A stretch of DNA of 41,303 bases from Chromatiales bacterium (lineage in GTDB: Bacteria > Pseudomonadota > Gammaproteobacteria > Xanthomonadales > SZUA-36). Where the stretch lies: assembly GCA_024640025.1 (NCBI GenBank), contig JAHEFT010000012.1:1-41303 (forward strand), read 5' to 3'. Positions 8,508 through 17,929 of the stretch are shown piece by piece (within the stretch, counting starts at the first letter, position 1; each line of letters starts with the position of its first letter). The notes beneath the pieces were generated by a model. It saw only the letters and a list, made by a program, of their open reading frames with translations, searched no databases and was not told the origin of the DNA. The position numbers and the translations under genes were made by a program.

Positions 8508-8571
8508 CGACCCACCCGTTGGCTTTATTTTTCGGAGCCAGTCGGGCTCCGCAGACATTATACTTCGTCGG
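8508..8571. promoter_or_regulatory. Divergent psd/prmB promoter with overlapping -10 elements
   Basis: Only 64 bp separate the two start codons. On the minus strand a consensus TATAAT lies at 8562-8557, placing a psd transcript start near 8550. On the plus strand TATACT at 8559-8564 overlaps it, placing a prmB start near 8571, directly at the prmB ATG (8572). Neither has a good -35. A hairpin GGAGCC(8534-8539)/GGCTCC(8545-8550) would lie in the psd leader. The arrangement suggests one symmetric promoter serving both directions. Confidence 0.5.
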
Positions 8572-9486
8572 ATGATCATAGCCGAATGTATTGAACGCGT
8601 CGCTGGACGGCTTGAAAAGGCCGGCCTTTGCTTCGGTCACGGCACCGACAACGCCGGCGACGAGGCGGCGTGGCTGGTTCTGCAAGTGGCCGGCGCACCG
8701 CTGGACGGCAGCTTCCAGGACTGGGGCAGGGTGCTGTCGCCTGAAGCGGCGATCGAAATAGACCGCCTGCTGGAAGCCCGCTGCCGGACCAGGAAACCGC
8801 TCGCTTATCTGCTGGGCAGCGCCTGGTTCGCAGGGCTGGAGTTCGAGGTGGATGAACACGTGCTGGTGCCGCGATCCCCCATGGCCGAGCTGATCCTGGA
8901 TCAGTACCATCCATGGGTTGATCCGGACCGAATCGAGCGGGTGCTGGATATGTGCACGGGCAGCGGCTGTATTGCCATCGCCTCGGCCGTTTTCCTGCCG
9001 CATGCGCAGATCGATGCCGTGGATATCAGCCGGGAAGCGCTCGCGGTAGCGGGCCGTAACGTGGCACGGCATCATCTCCAGGACAGGGTGACCCTGATCG
9101 AGTCTGACCTGTTTCAATCCGTGCCGGCCCGGACCTACAGCCTGGTCGTTGCAAACCCTCCCTACGTCCCGTCAGGCGCCATCAGCGGTCTTCCCGGGGA
9201 GTACCGGGCCGAACCCGGGCTGGGGCTGGCATCGGGCGAGGATGGACTGGATGCGGTACTCTCCATCCTGCTGGACGCACCCGGTTTTCTGGGCGAGGAT
9301 GGGGTACTGGTCTGCGAGGTCGGCGAAAGCGAACAGCGGCTGGCTGAGGCACTGCCGCGGGTACCGTTTCTGTGGCTGGAGTTTGAACAGGGCGGCTGCG
9401 GTGTTTTCGTATTGACAAAAAACCAATTGGAGGAGGCCAGGGATGAACTGGCCCGGTTGATGAAGGAAAGAAATCATGTCGTTTAA
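8572..9486 (+). CDS. prmB: 50S ribosomal protein L3 glutamine N5-methyltransferase
   Basis: An S-adenosylmethionine-dependent enzyme that methylates a glutamine of ribosomal protein L3. The 304-residue product has the PrmB/PrmC order: an N-terminal helical domain (YGHGTDN-like [17 protein letters not shown]), [13 protein letters not shown] motif [12 protein letters not shown] (126-137), DAVDIS, and the glutamine-binding NPPY motif (195-198), followed by [17 protein letters not shown] as in E. coli PrmB. The RSP in LVPRSP and the end of the protein favour PrmB over PrmC. The ATG at 8572 was chosen because upstream codons in frame lie within psd. No ribosome-binding site is visible, which fits a leaderless message from the TATACT at 8559-8564. 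It overlaps aroC by 11 bp; prmB-aroC is a common gammaproteobacterial pair. Confidence 0.92.
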   Translation: MIIAECIERVAGRLEKAGLCFGHGTDNAGDEAAWLVLQVAGAPLDGSFQDWGRVLSPEAAIEIDRLLEARCRTRKPLAYLLGSAWFAGLEFEVDEHVLVPRSPMAELILDQYHPWVDPDRIERVLDMCTGSGCIAIASAVFLPHAQIDAVDISREALAVAGRNVARHHLQDRVTLIESDLFQSVPARTYSLVVANPPYVPSGAISGLPGEYRAEPGLGLASGEDGLDAVLSILLDAPGFLGEDGVLVCEVGESEQRLAEALPRVPFLWLEFEQGGCGVFVLTKNQLEEARDELARLMKERNHVV

Positions 9487-10537
9487 CAGTTTTGGACATG
9501 TGCTGCGGATCAGCACATTTGGCGAAAGCCATGGCCCGGCCATCGGCTGTGTCATCGATGGGTGCCCGCCGGGCCTGGAAATTACGGCTGAAGAAATCAG
9601 GGCCGAGGTGCTGAGGCGCGCGAGCGGAAAAAGCCGGCATACCTCGCAACGCCGCGAAAAAGAGGATGTGCAGATTCTTTCCGGCGTTTTTGAGAATCGG
9701 ACCACCGGCACGCCGATCGCCCTGCTGATTGAGAATACCGATGCCCGGTCGAAGGACTACGATGAAATCAAGCGCCAGTTCCGACCCGGTCATGCCGATT
9801 ACACGTACTGGAAAAAATACGGAATTCGCGACTACCGCGGCGGCGGAAGGTCCTCGGCCCGCGAGACCACGATGCGCGTCGCCGCGGGCGCCCTGGCCAG
9901 AAAATGGCTGCAGCAAAAGTTTTCTATCGAGATCAAGGGATGGCTGGCCCAATTGGGTCCGATCCGGACCGACGAAATCATGGAATGGGATACGATCGAC
10001 GATAATCCGTTTTTCTGCCCTGATCCCGGTAAAGTGGCCGAACTGGAAACCTACATGGACAGCCTGCGAAAGTCCGGAGATTCCACCGGGGCCCGGGTAA
10101 ACGTGGTCGCACGCAACGTTCCCGCCGGGCTGGGCGCCCCCGTTTACGGCAAGCTCGATGCGGAACTGGCTGCGGCGATGATGAGCATCAACGCGGCCAA
10201 GGGCGTTGAAATCGGTGCGGGTTTCGAAAGCGTCGCGCAGATGGGTACCGAACACCGGGACGAAATGACGCCCGCGGGGTTCCTCAGCAATCACGCCGGC
10301 GGCATCCTGGGCGGCATCTCGAGCGGCCAGGATATCCTGGTGAGCACGGCGTTCAAACCGACTTCGAGCCTGAGAATTCCCTGCCGCGGCCTGGATATCG
10401 ACGGTAACGAGGTAGAGATCGTCACCAAGGGCCGTCACGACCCCTGCGTTGGGATCCGTGCCACCCCCATCGTCGAAGCCATGATGGCCCTGGTAATTAT
10501 GGACCACGTGCTTCTGCACCGCGCCCAAAACAGCTAG
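9476..10537 (+). CDS. aroC: Chorismate synthase
   Basis: The last shikimate-pathway step: 5-enolpyruvylshikimate 3-phosphate to chorismate, using reduced FMN. 353 residues, close to E. coli (361). Family signatures are intact: [50 protein letters not shown] and [12 protein letters not shown]. The ATG at 9476 lies inside the end of prmB, preceded by GAAGGAAAG, so translation is probably coupled. The earlier pathway enzyme aroA lies 22 kb downstream in this window, in a different operon. The gene is followed by a strong RNA structure before asd. Confidence 0.97.
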   Translation: MSFNSFGHVLRISTFGESHGPAIGCVIDGCPPGLEITAEEIRAEVLRRASGKSRHTSQRREKEDVQILSGVFENRTTGTPIALLIENTDARSKDYDEIKRQFRPGHADYTYWKKYGIRDYRGGGRSSARETTMRVAAGALARKWLQQKFSIEIKGWLAQLGPIRTDEIMEWDTIDDNPFFCPDPGKVAELETYMDSLRKSGDSTGARVNVVARNVPAGLGAPVYGKLDAELAAAMMSINAAKGVEIGAGFESVAQMGTEHRDEMTPAGFLSNHAGGILGGISSGQDILVSTAFKPTSSLRIPCRGLDIDGNEVEIVTKGRHDPCVGIRATPIVEAMMALVIMDHVLLHRAQNS

Positions 10538-10540
10538 AAT
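10535..10540 (+). promoter_or_regulatory. TAGAAT -10-like element before the asd leader
   Basis: TAGAAT overlaps the aroC stop codon. A transcript starting 6-7 bp downstream would begin at about 10546, exactly where the long helix 10545-10609 begins. The -35 region (TTCTGC at 10512-10517) is weak. Confidence 0.35.
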
Positions 10541-10544
10541 GTCA

Positions 10545-10609
10545 GCTCGTGAGGCCGGAGGGAGCGGTTTTCAGCTCCGCTGAAAGAAGTGCCCTTCGGC
10601 TTCACGAGC
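10545..10609 (+). ncRNA. Structured RNA element in the aroC-asd intergenic region
   Basis: GCTCGTGAGGCCGGAGGG (10545-10562) pairs without gaps with CCCTTCGGCTTCACGAGC (10592-10609): 18 base pairs, two of them G-U on the plus-strand RNA. The 29-nt apical part can fold in two exclusive ways: AGCGG(10563-10567)/CCGCT(10577-10581), or TTTCAGC(10569-10575)/GCTGAAA(10579-10585). No T-run follows, so it is not an intrinsic terminator. The asd ribosome-binding site (GGAAG, 10628-10632) lies 18 bp beyond. It is too short for the known lysine riboswitch. It may be a 5'-end stabiliser, an attenuator-like leader, or a small RNA. The structure is read directly; the role is inference. Confidence 0.5.
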
Positions 10610-10640
10610 GGAGTCCGATACCAAACTGGAAGAATATTAT

Positions 10641-11666
10641 ATGAAGAGACCATCGGTCGCCGTCGTTGGCGCCAGCGGCGCAGTCGGCGAAGTCATGTTG
10701 TCGATCCTCGCCGATCGGGGCCATCGCGTGGACAATGTCACGGCGCTGGCCAGTGCAAAGTCCGTTGGTATGGACCTGGAGTTCGGCAACGCGGAATTGC
10801 CCGTTGAGGACCTGGCCACCTTTGATTTTGCGAATATCGACTATGCCCTGTTTTCAGCGGGCGGGTCGGTCAGCGAGGAATATGCCCCGAAAGCGGCCGC
10901 GGCCGGCGCGATCGTGATTGATAACACATCGGCATTTCGTTACGACGACGCCATTCCGCTGGTGGTTCCGGAAGTGAATCCCGGGGCGCTGAAAGACATC
11001 AGGGCCGGAGCGATCATTGCCAACCCGAACTGCTCGACCATCCAGATGGTGGTTGCGCTGGCGCCGATTCACCGGGAGGCCGGAATCTCGCGTATCAACG
11101 TGGCGACCTACCAGTCGGTTTCGGGCGCAGGCCGGCGCGGGCTCGAAGAGTTGGCCATGCAAACGGCAGCGCGGCTGAACGGTCAGCCGCCCGAGGTAAG
11201 TAAATTTGCGCAGCCCATCGCGTTCAACGCGCTGCCCCAGATCGACGTCATGCTGGAAAACGGATACTCGCGTGAAGAAATGAAAATGGTCTGGGAGACG
11301 CAGAAGATCTTTTCGGATCCGGAGATCCGCGTTAACGCCACGGCGGTCAGGGTGCCGGTTTTCTTCGGACATTCCGAGGCGGTGCACCTTGAGACGCGCG
11401 AGGAGATCAGCATGGAAAGGGTGCGCGAGTTGCTGGAAAACGCCCCTGGAGTGGAAGTCGTGGAAGGTGTCGACATGATTCACCCCACCGCGGTGACCCA
11501 TGCGGCCGGAAAAGACCCGGTCTTCGTGGGCCGTTTGCGGCGGGATATCAGCCATCCACGCGGGATCAGCATGTGGGTCGTAGCCGACAATATCCGCAAG
11601 GGCGCAGCACTGAATGCCATCCAGATCATGGACTGGCTCGAGCAAATTAAACTAGAATCAGCCTAG
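10641..11666 (+). CDS. asd: Aspartate-semialdehyde dehydrogenase
   Basis: Reduces aspartyl phosphate to aspartate semialdehyde with NADPH, feeding lysine, diaminopimelate, methionine and threonine synthesis. 341 residues. The N-terminal nucleotide-binding motif is VGASGAVGEVML (residues 9-20). The catalytic cysteine is Cys131 in NPNCSTIQM. SVSGAGRRG and VPVFFGHSE are also typical. The short VGASGAVG form and length match the Pseudomonas/Gram-positive-type branch rather than the longer E. coli type. The ATG at 10641 is preceded by GGAAG at 10628-10632. It heads the long plus-strand run that continues with fimV, as in pseudomonads, and is preceded by the structured element at 10545-10609. Confidence 0.97.
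   Translation: MKRPSVAVVGASGAVGEVMLSILADRGHRVDNVTALASAKSVGMDLEFGNAELPVEDLATFDFANIDYALFSAGGSVSEEYAPKAAAAGAIVIDNTSAFRYDDAIPLVVPEVNPGALKDIRAGAIIANPNCSTIQMVVALAPIHREAGISRINVATYQSVSGAGRRGLEELAMQTAARLNGQPPEVSKFAQPIAFNALPQIDVMLENGYSREEMKMVWETQKIFSDPEIRVNATAVRVPVFFGHSEAVHLETREEISMERVRELLENAPGVEVVEGVDMIHPTAVTHAAGKDPVFVGRLRRDISHPRGISMWVVADNIRKGAALNAIQIMDWLEQIKLESA
11629..11658 (+). promoter_or_regulatory. Possible promoter for fimV within the asd 3' end
   Basis: TGGACT (11629-11634, four of six matches to the -35 consensus) lies 18 bp before TAGAAT (11653-11658). This would place a transcript start in the asd-fimV gap, upstream of the GGAGG ribosome-binding site before the fimV ATG. Confidence 0.3.
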
Positions 11667-11721
11667 CGCCCGGAGATTCGGTCCGGCGCTCGATCATCGT
11701 CAGGGAAGGACGGAGGAACAA

Positions 11722-13578
11722 ATGAATACCAAAAAACAATTCAACGCAGCCAGCTTGCTGGCAGCAGCATCATTGACTTTCAGTCCTGCGGCATGGTCGC
11801 TGGGGCTTGGCGACGTAACAGTCGAGTCTTTCCTGAACCAGCCTTTGCAGGTCAGAATCGACCTGATCAGCCGTGAAACCGACGATCTGACTTCCGTTTC
11901 CGCACGACTGGCATCCGCCGCTGATTACGAGATGATTGGCGCCAGTCTCAGTTCCGTTCCCGTCCCCATCGGGTTTACCGTCGAGGATATCGGGGGTGAT
12001 GCGTACATCATGGCGACCAGCAGCCTGCCTGTCAGCGAACCGGTGGTGCGGCTTATCGTCGAAGTCAACTGGTCGAGTGGCCGCCTGTTGCGTGAATACA
12101 CCGTATTTCTGGATCCGGTGTCGTTCAGTGAACCGGCGCCGATACCACGGCTTGACCAGCGCAAGAGTGCACCGCAGAAGGCTGCCGAGACACCTGTCGC
12201 AGCGGCAGAACCGGCCGCCGAAGACAGCGCTCCTGCGCCGGAAGCCAGGCCGGCGGCCAGTAGCCCGGCTGCCCGGGAACCCGTTGACGGCGAATACGGA
12301 CCGGTTGGCAATGGCGAAACCTTGTGGGGCATTGCATCCGACTGGTCACGCGGCACCGGTCTGAACATTAACCAGGTGATGATCGCGCTGCAGAGGGAAA
12401 ATCCCGAGGCTTTTCTGAAAAACAACATCAACCTGCTGAAACGCGGGGCCATATTACGGATGCCGCGGATTGAGGACGTGCGGGCGATTTCCGCGGCCGC
12501 AGCGATCAGCGAAGTGTCTGCCCAGGAAGAAGCGTTGCGCGAACGCCGGTCGGCAGGGTCCGCAACCAGCACATCCACGCCATTGCTGGCCGACGAGACC
12601 GCCATTTCTGAAACGACAGATCGGCTGCTGGAGGCGGATGATGCCGTGGTGGAAGACGAGGTGTTCGCGGAAGAATCTGCGGAGGTCGAAACCGTGGCGG
12701 AAGCATTGGCAGCCGAAGAGCAGGCAGTGGAGGAAATGGCAGCCGACGATCAACTTGCCGAGGAAATCGAATTATCGCCTCAGCTGGAACTGGTGCCGCC
12801 CTCGGCGGACAGTGAATTGGACAGCGCGTACGGCTTTGAAGAGTCCGAGGATGGCAGTACGGATGCATCCGTTGCGGTTTCCACCCTGCGCGAAGACCTC
12901 GCCCGCAGCGAAGAGGAGTTGATCAACCAGCAGCAGCAGAACGAGTACCTGGCGCAGCGGATAGCCGAACTCGAGTCGCAATTGGCGTCCACGGAAAAGG
13001 ATAATGTCGAAGATGCGGCCATGGCCAACATGGAAGACCGCCTGCGCCAGGAGCGCCTCGCGGAGGCCTCGGCCAAAGATGAAGACAGCCCGTGGTACAG
13101 CCGGTTCTCAACCTGGCTGATCGGCTTGCTGGTTCTCGCGGCGGCCGTTGCCGGGTGGCGTTTCAGCCGCCGCGGTTCCGAAGCTGAGTTCCTGTCCGGC
13201 GCCGATGAAGAACAGCTGCGTGAAATCAAGGACGAAGCCGAAGAAGTACTGCGTGTCCTCAAGGATCCCGACGCTCCCGATGCCGTTGACGAGGATGCGG
13301 CTGAAAAGCCGGCCGGGAAGGCCGGTGAGAAGGGCGAAGCCGCCGGCGGAGAAGAGAAAAAGCAGCGAACGGTCAAGACATTTGGTTCAGGCGGAGGCGA
13401 TGCCAAGGTTCTGGACGAGGAAAGTTCAGACCCTGAAATTCAACTCGACCTGGCCCGTGCCTACATTTCAATGGGCGACAAGGAAGCGGCCCGCGTGATT
13501 CTCGAGGAAGTTGGAAACAGCGGCAGCGAGGAACAGCGCGAGGAAGCGAGGAAGATGCTGAATCACCTGACCCCGTGA
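11722..13578 (+). CDS. fimV: FimV-like inner-membrane peptidoglycan-binding protein
   Basis: A polar inner-membrane protein linked to type IV pilus assembly and cell polarity. 618 residues. A signal peptide ends near AAWS (residue 26), followed by the hallmark LGLGDVTVESFLNQPLQ. A LysM domain for peptidoglycan binding spans about 192-250 (GETLWGIASDW to GAILRMP). Then come a long acidic, Ala/Glu-rich region, a coiled coil (about 390-450, SEEELINQQQQNEYLAQRIA), one membrane segment at about 463-478 (TWLIGLLVLAAAVAGW), another acidic linker, and a C-terminal TPR-like FimV domain (SDPEIQLDLARAYISMGD). It is shorter than P. aeruginosa FimV (about 920 residues), mainly in the acidic parts. No pilus genes lie in the window. 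Position between asd and truA is the conserved one. Confidence 0.93.
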   Translation: MNTKKQFNAASLLAAASLTFSPAAWSLGLGDVTVESFLNQPLQVRIDLISRETDDLTSVSARLASAADYEMIGASLSSVPVPIGFTVEDIGGDAYIMATSSLPVSEPVVRLIVEVNWSSGRLLREYTVFLDPVSFSEPAPIPRLDQRKSAPQKAAETPVAAAEPAAEDSAPAPEARPAASSPAAREPVDGEYGPVGNGETLWGIASDWSRGTGLNINQVMIALQRENPEAFLKNNINLLKRGAILRMPRIEDVRAISAAAAISEVSAQEEALRERRSAGSATSTSTPLLADETAISETTDRLLEADDAVVEDEVFAEESAEVETVAEALAAEEQAVEEMAADDQLAEEIELSPQLELVPPSADSELDSAYGFEESEDGSTDASVAVSTLREDLARSEEELINQQQQNEYLAQRIAELESQLASTEKDNVEDAAMANMEDRLRQERLAEASAKDEDSPWYSRFSTWLIGLLVLAAAVAGWRFSRRGSEAEFLSGADEEQLREIKDEAEEVLRVLKDPDAPDAVDEDAAEKPAGKAGEKGEAAGGEEKKQRTVKTFGSGGGDAKVLDEESSDPEIQLDLARAYISMGDKEAARVILEEVGNSGSEEQREEARKMLNHLTP

Positions 13579-13597
13579 AGGGGCGGCCTCGGACCCA

Positions 13598-14392
13598 ATG
13601 AGCCGGTATGCCATTGGGCTGGAGTATGACGGCAGTGAATTCCTGGGCTGGCAGATCCAGCACCAGCAGCCGACGGTGCAGGCCTGCGTGGAAAAAGCCG
13701 TTGCCACCGTGGCTGACCACGAGGCCCGCGTAACCTGCAGCGGCAGAACCGACACCGGTGTTCATGCACTGTGCCAGGTCGCCCATTTCGATTCCCCGGC
13801 TGACCGGCCTGAACGTTCCTGGATACTTGGTCTGAACAGTAATCTGCCTGCGGGCGTCAGTGTGCTGTGGATTCGCGAGGTTGACGAGTCCTTTCATGCC
13901 CGGTTCAGCGCATTTTCACGCAGCTACCGTTACCTGGTGCTCAATCGCTGGGTACGCCCGGCGCTGGAGGCAAAGCGAATGAGCTGGTGTCGCATGCCGC
14001 TGGACACTGATAAGATGCACCAAGCCGCCCAGGCTCTGCTGGGTGAGCATGATTTCACATCGTTCAGGGCCGCGGCCTGCCAGGCCCGGCACGCCGTCAG
14101 GGAAATCCAACAGGTCTCGGTCTGCCGGGCCGGAGACGTTGTTGCCCTGGAGGTTACGGCAAACGGGTTTCTGTACCACATGGTCAGGAATATCGCCGGA
14201 AGTTTGATGCGCGTTGGGCTCGGTGAGGAAAAAGCAGGGTGGGTGAAACAAGTGCTTGATAAAATGGACCGGACCGTTGCAGCGCCAACGGCCCCGCCGG
14301 AAGGCTTGTACTTCGTCGGCGCCCGCTATCCGGACTCGTATGGCCTGCCGGTTTTACCTCCGGCGTTTTCGCGGGGCTGGAACCTGTCTTGA
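13598..14392 (+). CDS. truA: tRNA pseudouridine(38-40) synthase
   Basis: Converts uridines 38-40 of tRNA anticodon arms to pseudouridine. 264 residues, the usual size. The catalytic Asp is Asp52 in GRTDTGVHA. Also typical are IGLEYDGSEFLGWQ at the N-terminus, FHARFSAFSRSYRY, and NGFLYHMVRNIAGSLM near the C-terminus. The ATG at 13598 lies 19 bp after the fimV stop; the ribosome-binding site is weak. The stop overlaps the TTG start of trpF by 4 bp, which indicates coupled translation. Confidence 0.97.
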   Translation: MSRYAIGLEYDGSEFLGWQIQHQQPTVQACVEKAVATVADHEARVTCSGRTDTGVHALCQVAHFDSPADRPERSWILGLNSNLPAGVSVLWIREVDESFHARFSAFSRSYRYLVLNRWVRPALEAKRMSWCRMPLDTDKMHQAAQALLGEHDFTSFRAAACQARHAVREIQQVSVCRAGDVVALEVTANGFLYHMVRNIAGSLMRVGLGEEKAGWVKQVLDKMDRTVAAPTAPPEGLYFVGARYPDSYGLPVLPPAFSRGWNLS

Positions 14393-15009
14393 CCGGGATC
14401 AGGATCAAAATCTGCGGCATGACACGGGCCGGGGATGTCAGGGCAGCCGTGGCGGCGGGTGCGGACGCACTGGGTTTTGTATTCGCTCCGCGCAGCAAAC
14501 GTGTGCTGGAGGTCGCGCTGGCCACGGAACTGGTCGCCAACGTGCCGGCGTTCGTTTCCCGGGTCGGGCTGTTTATGGACCAGGACGCCGGGACGGTGGC
14601 CGCAATTGTCGACCGCGTACCGCTCAACCTGCTGCAATTTCACGGTGCCGAGGATGCGGGATTTTGCCGGCAGTTCGGGTTACCGTTCATCAAGGCCGTG
14701 AGCATGACAACTGAAAATGCCGTCCGGGCGGCGGAGGAAGCGTTTCCGGACGCTTCCGCCCTGTTGCTGGACAGCCATCGGACAGGGGAGGTTGGCGGGA
14801 CGGGAATGGTTTTCGACTGGTCAGAAATTCCGCCCGTGGGTCTACCGCTGGTGCTGGCCGGCGGTTTGACGCCCGGCAATGTGAGGCAGGCTGTGCAACA
14901 GGTCCGGCCCTGGGCGGTCGACGTTTCCAGCGGCGTGGAAAGCGCCCCGGGAATCAAGAGCGAAAAATTGATGCGTGAATTTATCCAAGAGGCAAGGCGT
15001 GAGTATTGA
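14389..15009 (+). CDS. trpF: Phosphoribosylanthranilate isomerase
   Basis: Isomerises N-(5-phosphoribosyl)anthranilate in tryptophan synthesis. A 206-residue single-domain TIM barrel, not fused to trpC as in enterics. The general acid/base pair is visible: Cys9 in KICGMT and Asp128 in LLLDSH. Phosphate-binding loops are GGTG and [10 protein letters not shown], then VDVSSGVE. The start is TTG at 14389, overlapping the truA stop (TTGA); no better start exists since the KICGMT motif follows at once. It overlaps trpB by 11 bp. Confidence 0.95.
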   Translation: MTGIRIKICGMTRAGDVRAAVAAGADALGFVFAPRSKRVLEVALATELVANVPAFVSRVGLFMDQDAGTVAAIVDRVPLNLLQFHGAEDAGFCRQFGLPFIKAVSMTTENAVRAAEEAFPDASALLLDSHRTGEVGGTGMVFDWSEIPPVGLPLVLAGGLTPGNVRQAVQQVRPWAVDVSSGVESAPGIKSEKLMREFIQEARREY

Positions 15010-16222
15010 ATCAGAAGCAGCTGTGCAGCAGTCTTTCGAACCCGATGAGTCCGGGCATTTTGGACCTTATGGCGGGACCTACGTTTCCGAAACGCTGATC
15101 CACGCACATGAGGAACTGAAAGAGGCCTATTACCGCTGGCGCAGCGACGAAGAGTTCATGGCCCGGCTGGATGCAGACCTCGCAAATTATGTCGGCCGCC
15201 CTTCGCCCATCTATTTTGCCAGGCGGCTGACCGAGGTGGCCGGCGGTGCGCGCATCATGCTCAAGCGCGAGGACCTGAACCACACGGGCGCACACAAGAT
15301 CAACAACACCGTGGGCCAGGCCCTGTTGGCCGACTACATGGGGAAATCACGGATCATCGCCGAGACCGGTGCCGGTCAACACGGGGTGGCTTCCGCCACG
15401 GTGGCCGCACGGATGGGCAAGTCCTGCGTGGTTTACATGGGGGAAGTGGACATCCGCCGGCAGGCGATCAACGTCTTCAGAATGAAATTGCTGGGCGCTG
15501 AAGTCCGCCCCGTCACCTCGGGTTCCAAAACCCTCAAGGATGCCCTGAACGAGGCCATACGGGACTGGGTGACCAACGTGGATGACACGTTTTATATCAT
15601 CGGTACCGTGGCAGGGGCACACCCCTATCCCGTGATGGTGCGCGATTTCAATGCGATTGTCGGCCGCGAAGCCCGCCGCCAGATGATCGGGCAATACGAA
15701 ACACTGCCCGATGTGCTGGTGGCCTGCGTGGGCGGCGGTTCCAATGCACTCGGCCTGTTCCATCCTTTCCTGGGGGACAAGGATGTGCGCATGGTGGGTG
15801 TGGAAGCAGCCGGGCACGGTCTGCATACCAGCCAGCATGCCGCTTCCCTGTGTGCCGGGCGTCCTGGCGTGTTGCACGGCTGCCGGACTTACCTGATGGA
15901 TGACGATGCCGGGCAGATCGTGCACACGCATTCCGTATCGGCCGGCCTGGATTATCCGGGCGTCGGGCCCGAGCATGCCTGGCTTAAGGACACCGGCCGC
16001 GCCGAGTATGTCGGTGTAACCGACGATGAGGCGATGGCGGCCTTCCATCAGCTCACCCGTCTCGAAGGCATTCTTCCCGCCCTGGAGAGCAGTCATGCGG
16101 TTGCTTACGGCATGAAGCTGGCTGCTGAAATGCGGCCGGACCAGGTCATACTGATCAACCTGTCGGGGCGGGGTGACAAAGATGTGCAAACGGTGGCCGA
16201 ACTCGAGGGGATCACGTTGTGA
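14999..16222 (+). CDS. trpB: Tryptophan synthase beta chain
   Basis: Condenses indole with serine to give tryptophan, using PLP, as the beta subunit of the alpha2beta2 complex. 407 residues from the GTG at 14999. AAGAGG at 14987-14992, 6 nt upstream, supports this start over a GTG at 14975. The PLP lysine is Lys100 in HTGAHKINN, the cofactor phosphate loop is GGGSNALG, and [10 protein letters not shown] and [10 protein letters not shown] are standard. The C-terminal SGRGDKD is intact. It overlaps trpF by 11 bp and trpA by 4 bp. Confidence 0.97.
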   Translation: MSIESEAAVQQSFEPDESGHFGPYGGTYVSETLIHAHEELKEAYYRWRSDEEFMARLDADLANYVGRPSPIYFARRLTEVAGGARIMLKREDLNHTGAHKINNTVGQALLADYMGKSRIIAETGAGQHGVASATVAARMGKSCVVYMGEVDIRRQAINVFRMKLLGAEVRPVTSGSKTLKDALNEAIRDWVTNVDDTFYIIGTVAGAHPYPVMVRDFNAIVGREARRQMIGQYETLPDVLVACVGGGSNALGLFHPFLGDKDVRMVGVEAAGHGLHTSQHAASLCAGRPGVLHGCRTYLMDDDAGQIVHTHSVSAGLDYPGVGPEHAWLKDTGRAEYVGVTDDEAMAAFHQLTRLEGILPALESSHAVAYGMKLAAEMRPDQVILINLSGRGDKDVQTVAELEGITL

Positions 16223-17028
16223 ACAGGATTGACAGCCGCTTTGCAGCATTGCGCGCCTCAAACCGGGCCGCGCTGATCCCGTTCATCACGGCGGGTGACC
16301 CGGACCCTTCATGGACCGCAGCCATCATGCACGCCCTGGTCGGGTCCGGCGCCGACCTGCTGGAGTTGGGCGTTCCGTTTTCCGACCCCGCAGCCGATGG
16401 ACCGGTCATCCAGGCGGCCAGTGAACGGGCGATTGCACGAGGCGTCAGCCTGGCGCGCGTGCTGGAGATCGTCGCCGCTTTTCGCGAAGAGGATGACCAG
16501 ACCCCGGTGGTCCTGATGGGTTATCTCAACCCGATAGAACGGTTTGGCCATGCGGAATTTGCACAGCGCGCCGGGCGCGCAGGTGTCGACGGGATCCTGA
16601 TGGTAGATTGCCCGCCGGAAGAGATGGCGCATTTGCGCGGGGAACTGGACGCGCACGGAATTCACCCGATTTGCCTGGTGGCTCCGACCACTACCGTGGA
16701 TCGCATGGAGTCCATAGCGCGCCAGGCGGGCGGTTATATTTATTACGTTTCGTTCAAAGGGATCACGGGGGCCAACCGCCTGGAACAGTCCAGCCTGGCG
16801 GGTCCCGTGGCCGAATTGCGCCGCCATACTTCACTGCCCCTGGCGGTGGGTTTTGGCATCAAGGGTCCGGACAGCGCCGCCGCTGTTTCCGGACTGGCGG
16901 ACGGTGTAGTGATCGGCAGCGCCCTGATCGAGTGCCTGGCGCAAGCCACGTCAGAGCCGGAGGCCTGTGAGCGCGTGGCGGAGTTTCTTGCACCCATCCG
17001 TGCAGCGATGGACAATAGCCGGATATGA
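16219..17028 (+). CDS. trpA: Tryptophan synthase alpha chain
   Basis: Cleaves indole 3-glycerol phosphate to indole, passed to TrpB through the tunnel. 269 residues. Catalytic Glu49 and Asp60 are at the same numbers as in Salmonella ([16 protein letters not shown]). Loop 6 and the phosphate site are visible as [14 protein letters not shown] and [11 protein letters not shown]. The start is GTG at 16219, sharing GTGA with the trpB stop, with GAGGGG at 16205-16210. The stop overlaps the accD start (ATGA). Confidence 0.97.
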   Translation: MNRIDSRFAALRASNRAALIPFITAGDPDPSWTAAIMHALVGSGADLLELGVPFSDPAADGPVIQAASERAIARGVSLARVLEIVAAFREEDDQTPVVLMGYLNPIERFGHAEFAQRAGRAGVDGILMVDCPPEEMAHLRGELDAHGIHPICLVAPTTTVDRMESIARQAGGYIYYVSFKGITGANRLEQSSLAGPVAELRRHTSLPLAVGFGIKGPDSAAAVSGLADGVVIGSALIECLAQATSEPEACERVAEFLAPIRAAMDNSRI

Positions 17029-17915
17029 GCTGGTTCCAGAAATTGATGCCCGCGCGGATTCGAACCGAGGGCGGCAGCAAGCGCAACGTGCCCGAAGGTC
17101 TCTGGACCAAGTGCGAAGCTTGCACCGCGGTGTTGTACCGGCCCGAACTCGAGCGAAATCTTGCCGTTTGCCCGAAGTGCAACAACCACATGTACCTGAA
17201 GGCGCGGTCCCGGCTGGAAGCTTTTCTCGACCCGGGTGAAAACCGCGAAATTGCGGGGCGGCTGGAGCCTGCCGATCCACTGAAGTTTCGCGACAGCAAA
17301 AAATACCGCGACCGTATCACCGCCGCGCAAAAGGCCACCGGTGAAAAGGATGCGATGGTAGTGCTGGCCGGAAAACTGAATGGCCAGGATGTCGTGACCT
17401 GCGCTTTTGAGTTCGGCTATATGGGCGGCTCCATGGGGTCGGTTGTCGGTGAGAAATTCGCCAGGGCAGGGCAGGAGTGTCTGCGTATGCGTGTGCCCCT
17501 GGTGTGTTTCAGCGCAACCGGCGGCGCGCGCATGCAGGAAGGTCTGCTGTCCCTGATGCAAATGGCTAAAACCAGCGCAGTGCTCGGCCGCATGGCCGAG
17601 GAAGGAATACCCTACATTTCTGTGTTGACCCATCCGACTACCGGCGGTGTGTCGGCCAGTCTCGGAATGCTGGGCGATGTCAATATTGCAGAGCCGGGCG
17701 CGTTGATCGGCTTTGCCGGTCCGCGCGTGATCGAACAGACCGTCCGGGAAAAATTGCCGGAAGGGTTCCAGCGCAGCGAATTCCTGCTCGAGAAGGGCGC
17801 CGTTGACATGATTGTCGACCGCCGGCAACTGCGCGAGGAAATTTCGACATTGCTGGTGCTGTTGACCGGAGGCAGAAGGCCCAAACTGGTCAGCGGCGAA
17901 CTGCTCACTTCCTGA
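17025..17915 (+). CDS. accD: Acetyl-CoA carboxylase carboxyltransferase subunit beta
   Basis: The beta subunit of the carboxyltransferase that makes malonyl-CoA for fatty acid synthesis. 296 residues. The N-terminal zinc ribbon has Cys30, Cys33, Cys49 and Cys52 (CEAC and CPKC). The crotonase-like core includes [18 protein letters not shown]-like residues, [11 protein letters not shown] and [10 protein letters not shown]. The ATG overlaps the trpA stop by 4 bp. The subunit must pair with AccA, which is not in the window. It is followed by folC after 14 bp, the typical accD-folC pair. Confidence 0.97.
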   Translation: MSWFQKLMPARIRTEGGSKRNVPEGLWTKCEACTAVLYRPELERNLAVCPKCNNHMYLKARSRLEAFLDPGENREIAGRLEPADPLKFRDSKKYRDRITAAQKATGEKDAMVVLAGKLNGQDVVTCAFEFGYMGGSMGSVVGEKFARAGQECLRMRVPLVCFSATGGARMQEGLLSLMQMAKTSAVLGRMAEEGIPYISVLTHPTTGGVSASLGMLGDVNIAEPGALIGFAGPRVIEQTVREKLPEGFQRSEFLLEKGAVDMIVDRRQLREEISTLLVLLTGGRRPKLVSGELLTS

Positions 17916-17929
17916 TCCGGCGCACGTCC

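Noticed and set aside
9182-10528. 448-codon minus-strand frame opposite aroC
   Set aside because: aroC is complete on the plus strand with all signatures; the antisense product has no family features.
10545-10640. Lysine riboswitch upstream of asd
   Set aside because: The structured element is about 65 nt and a single long helix. The lysine riboswitch is much longer with a multi-helix junction, which is not present.
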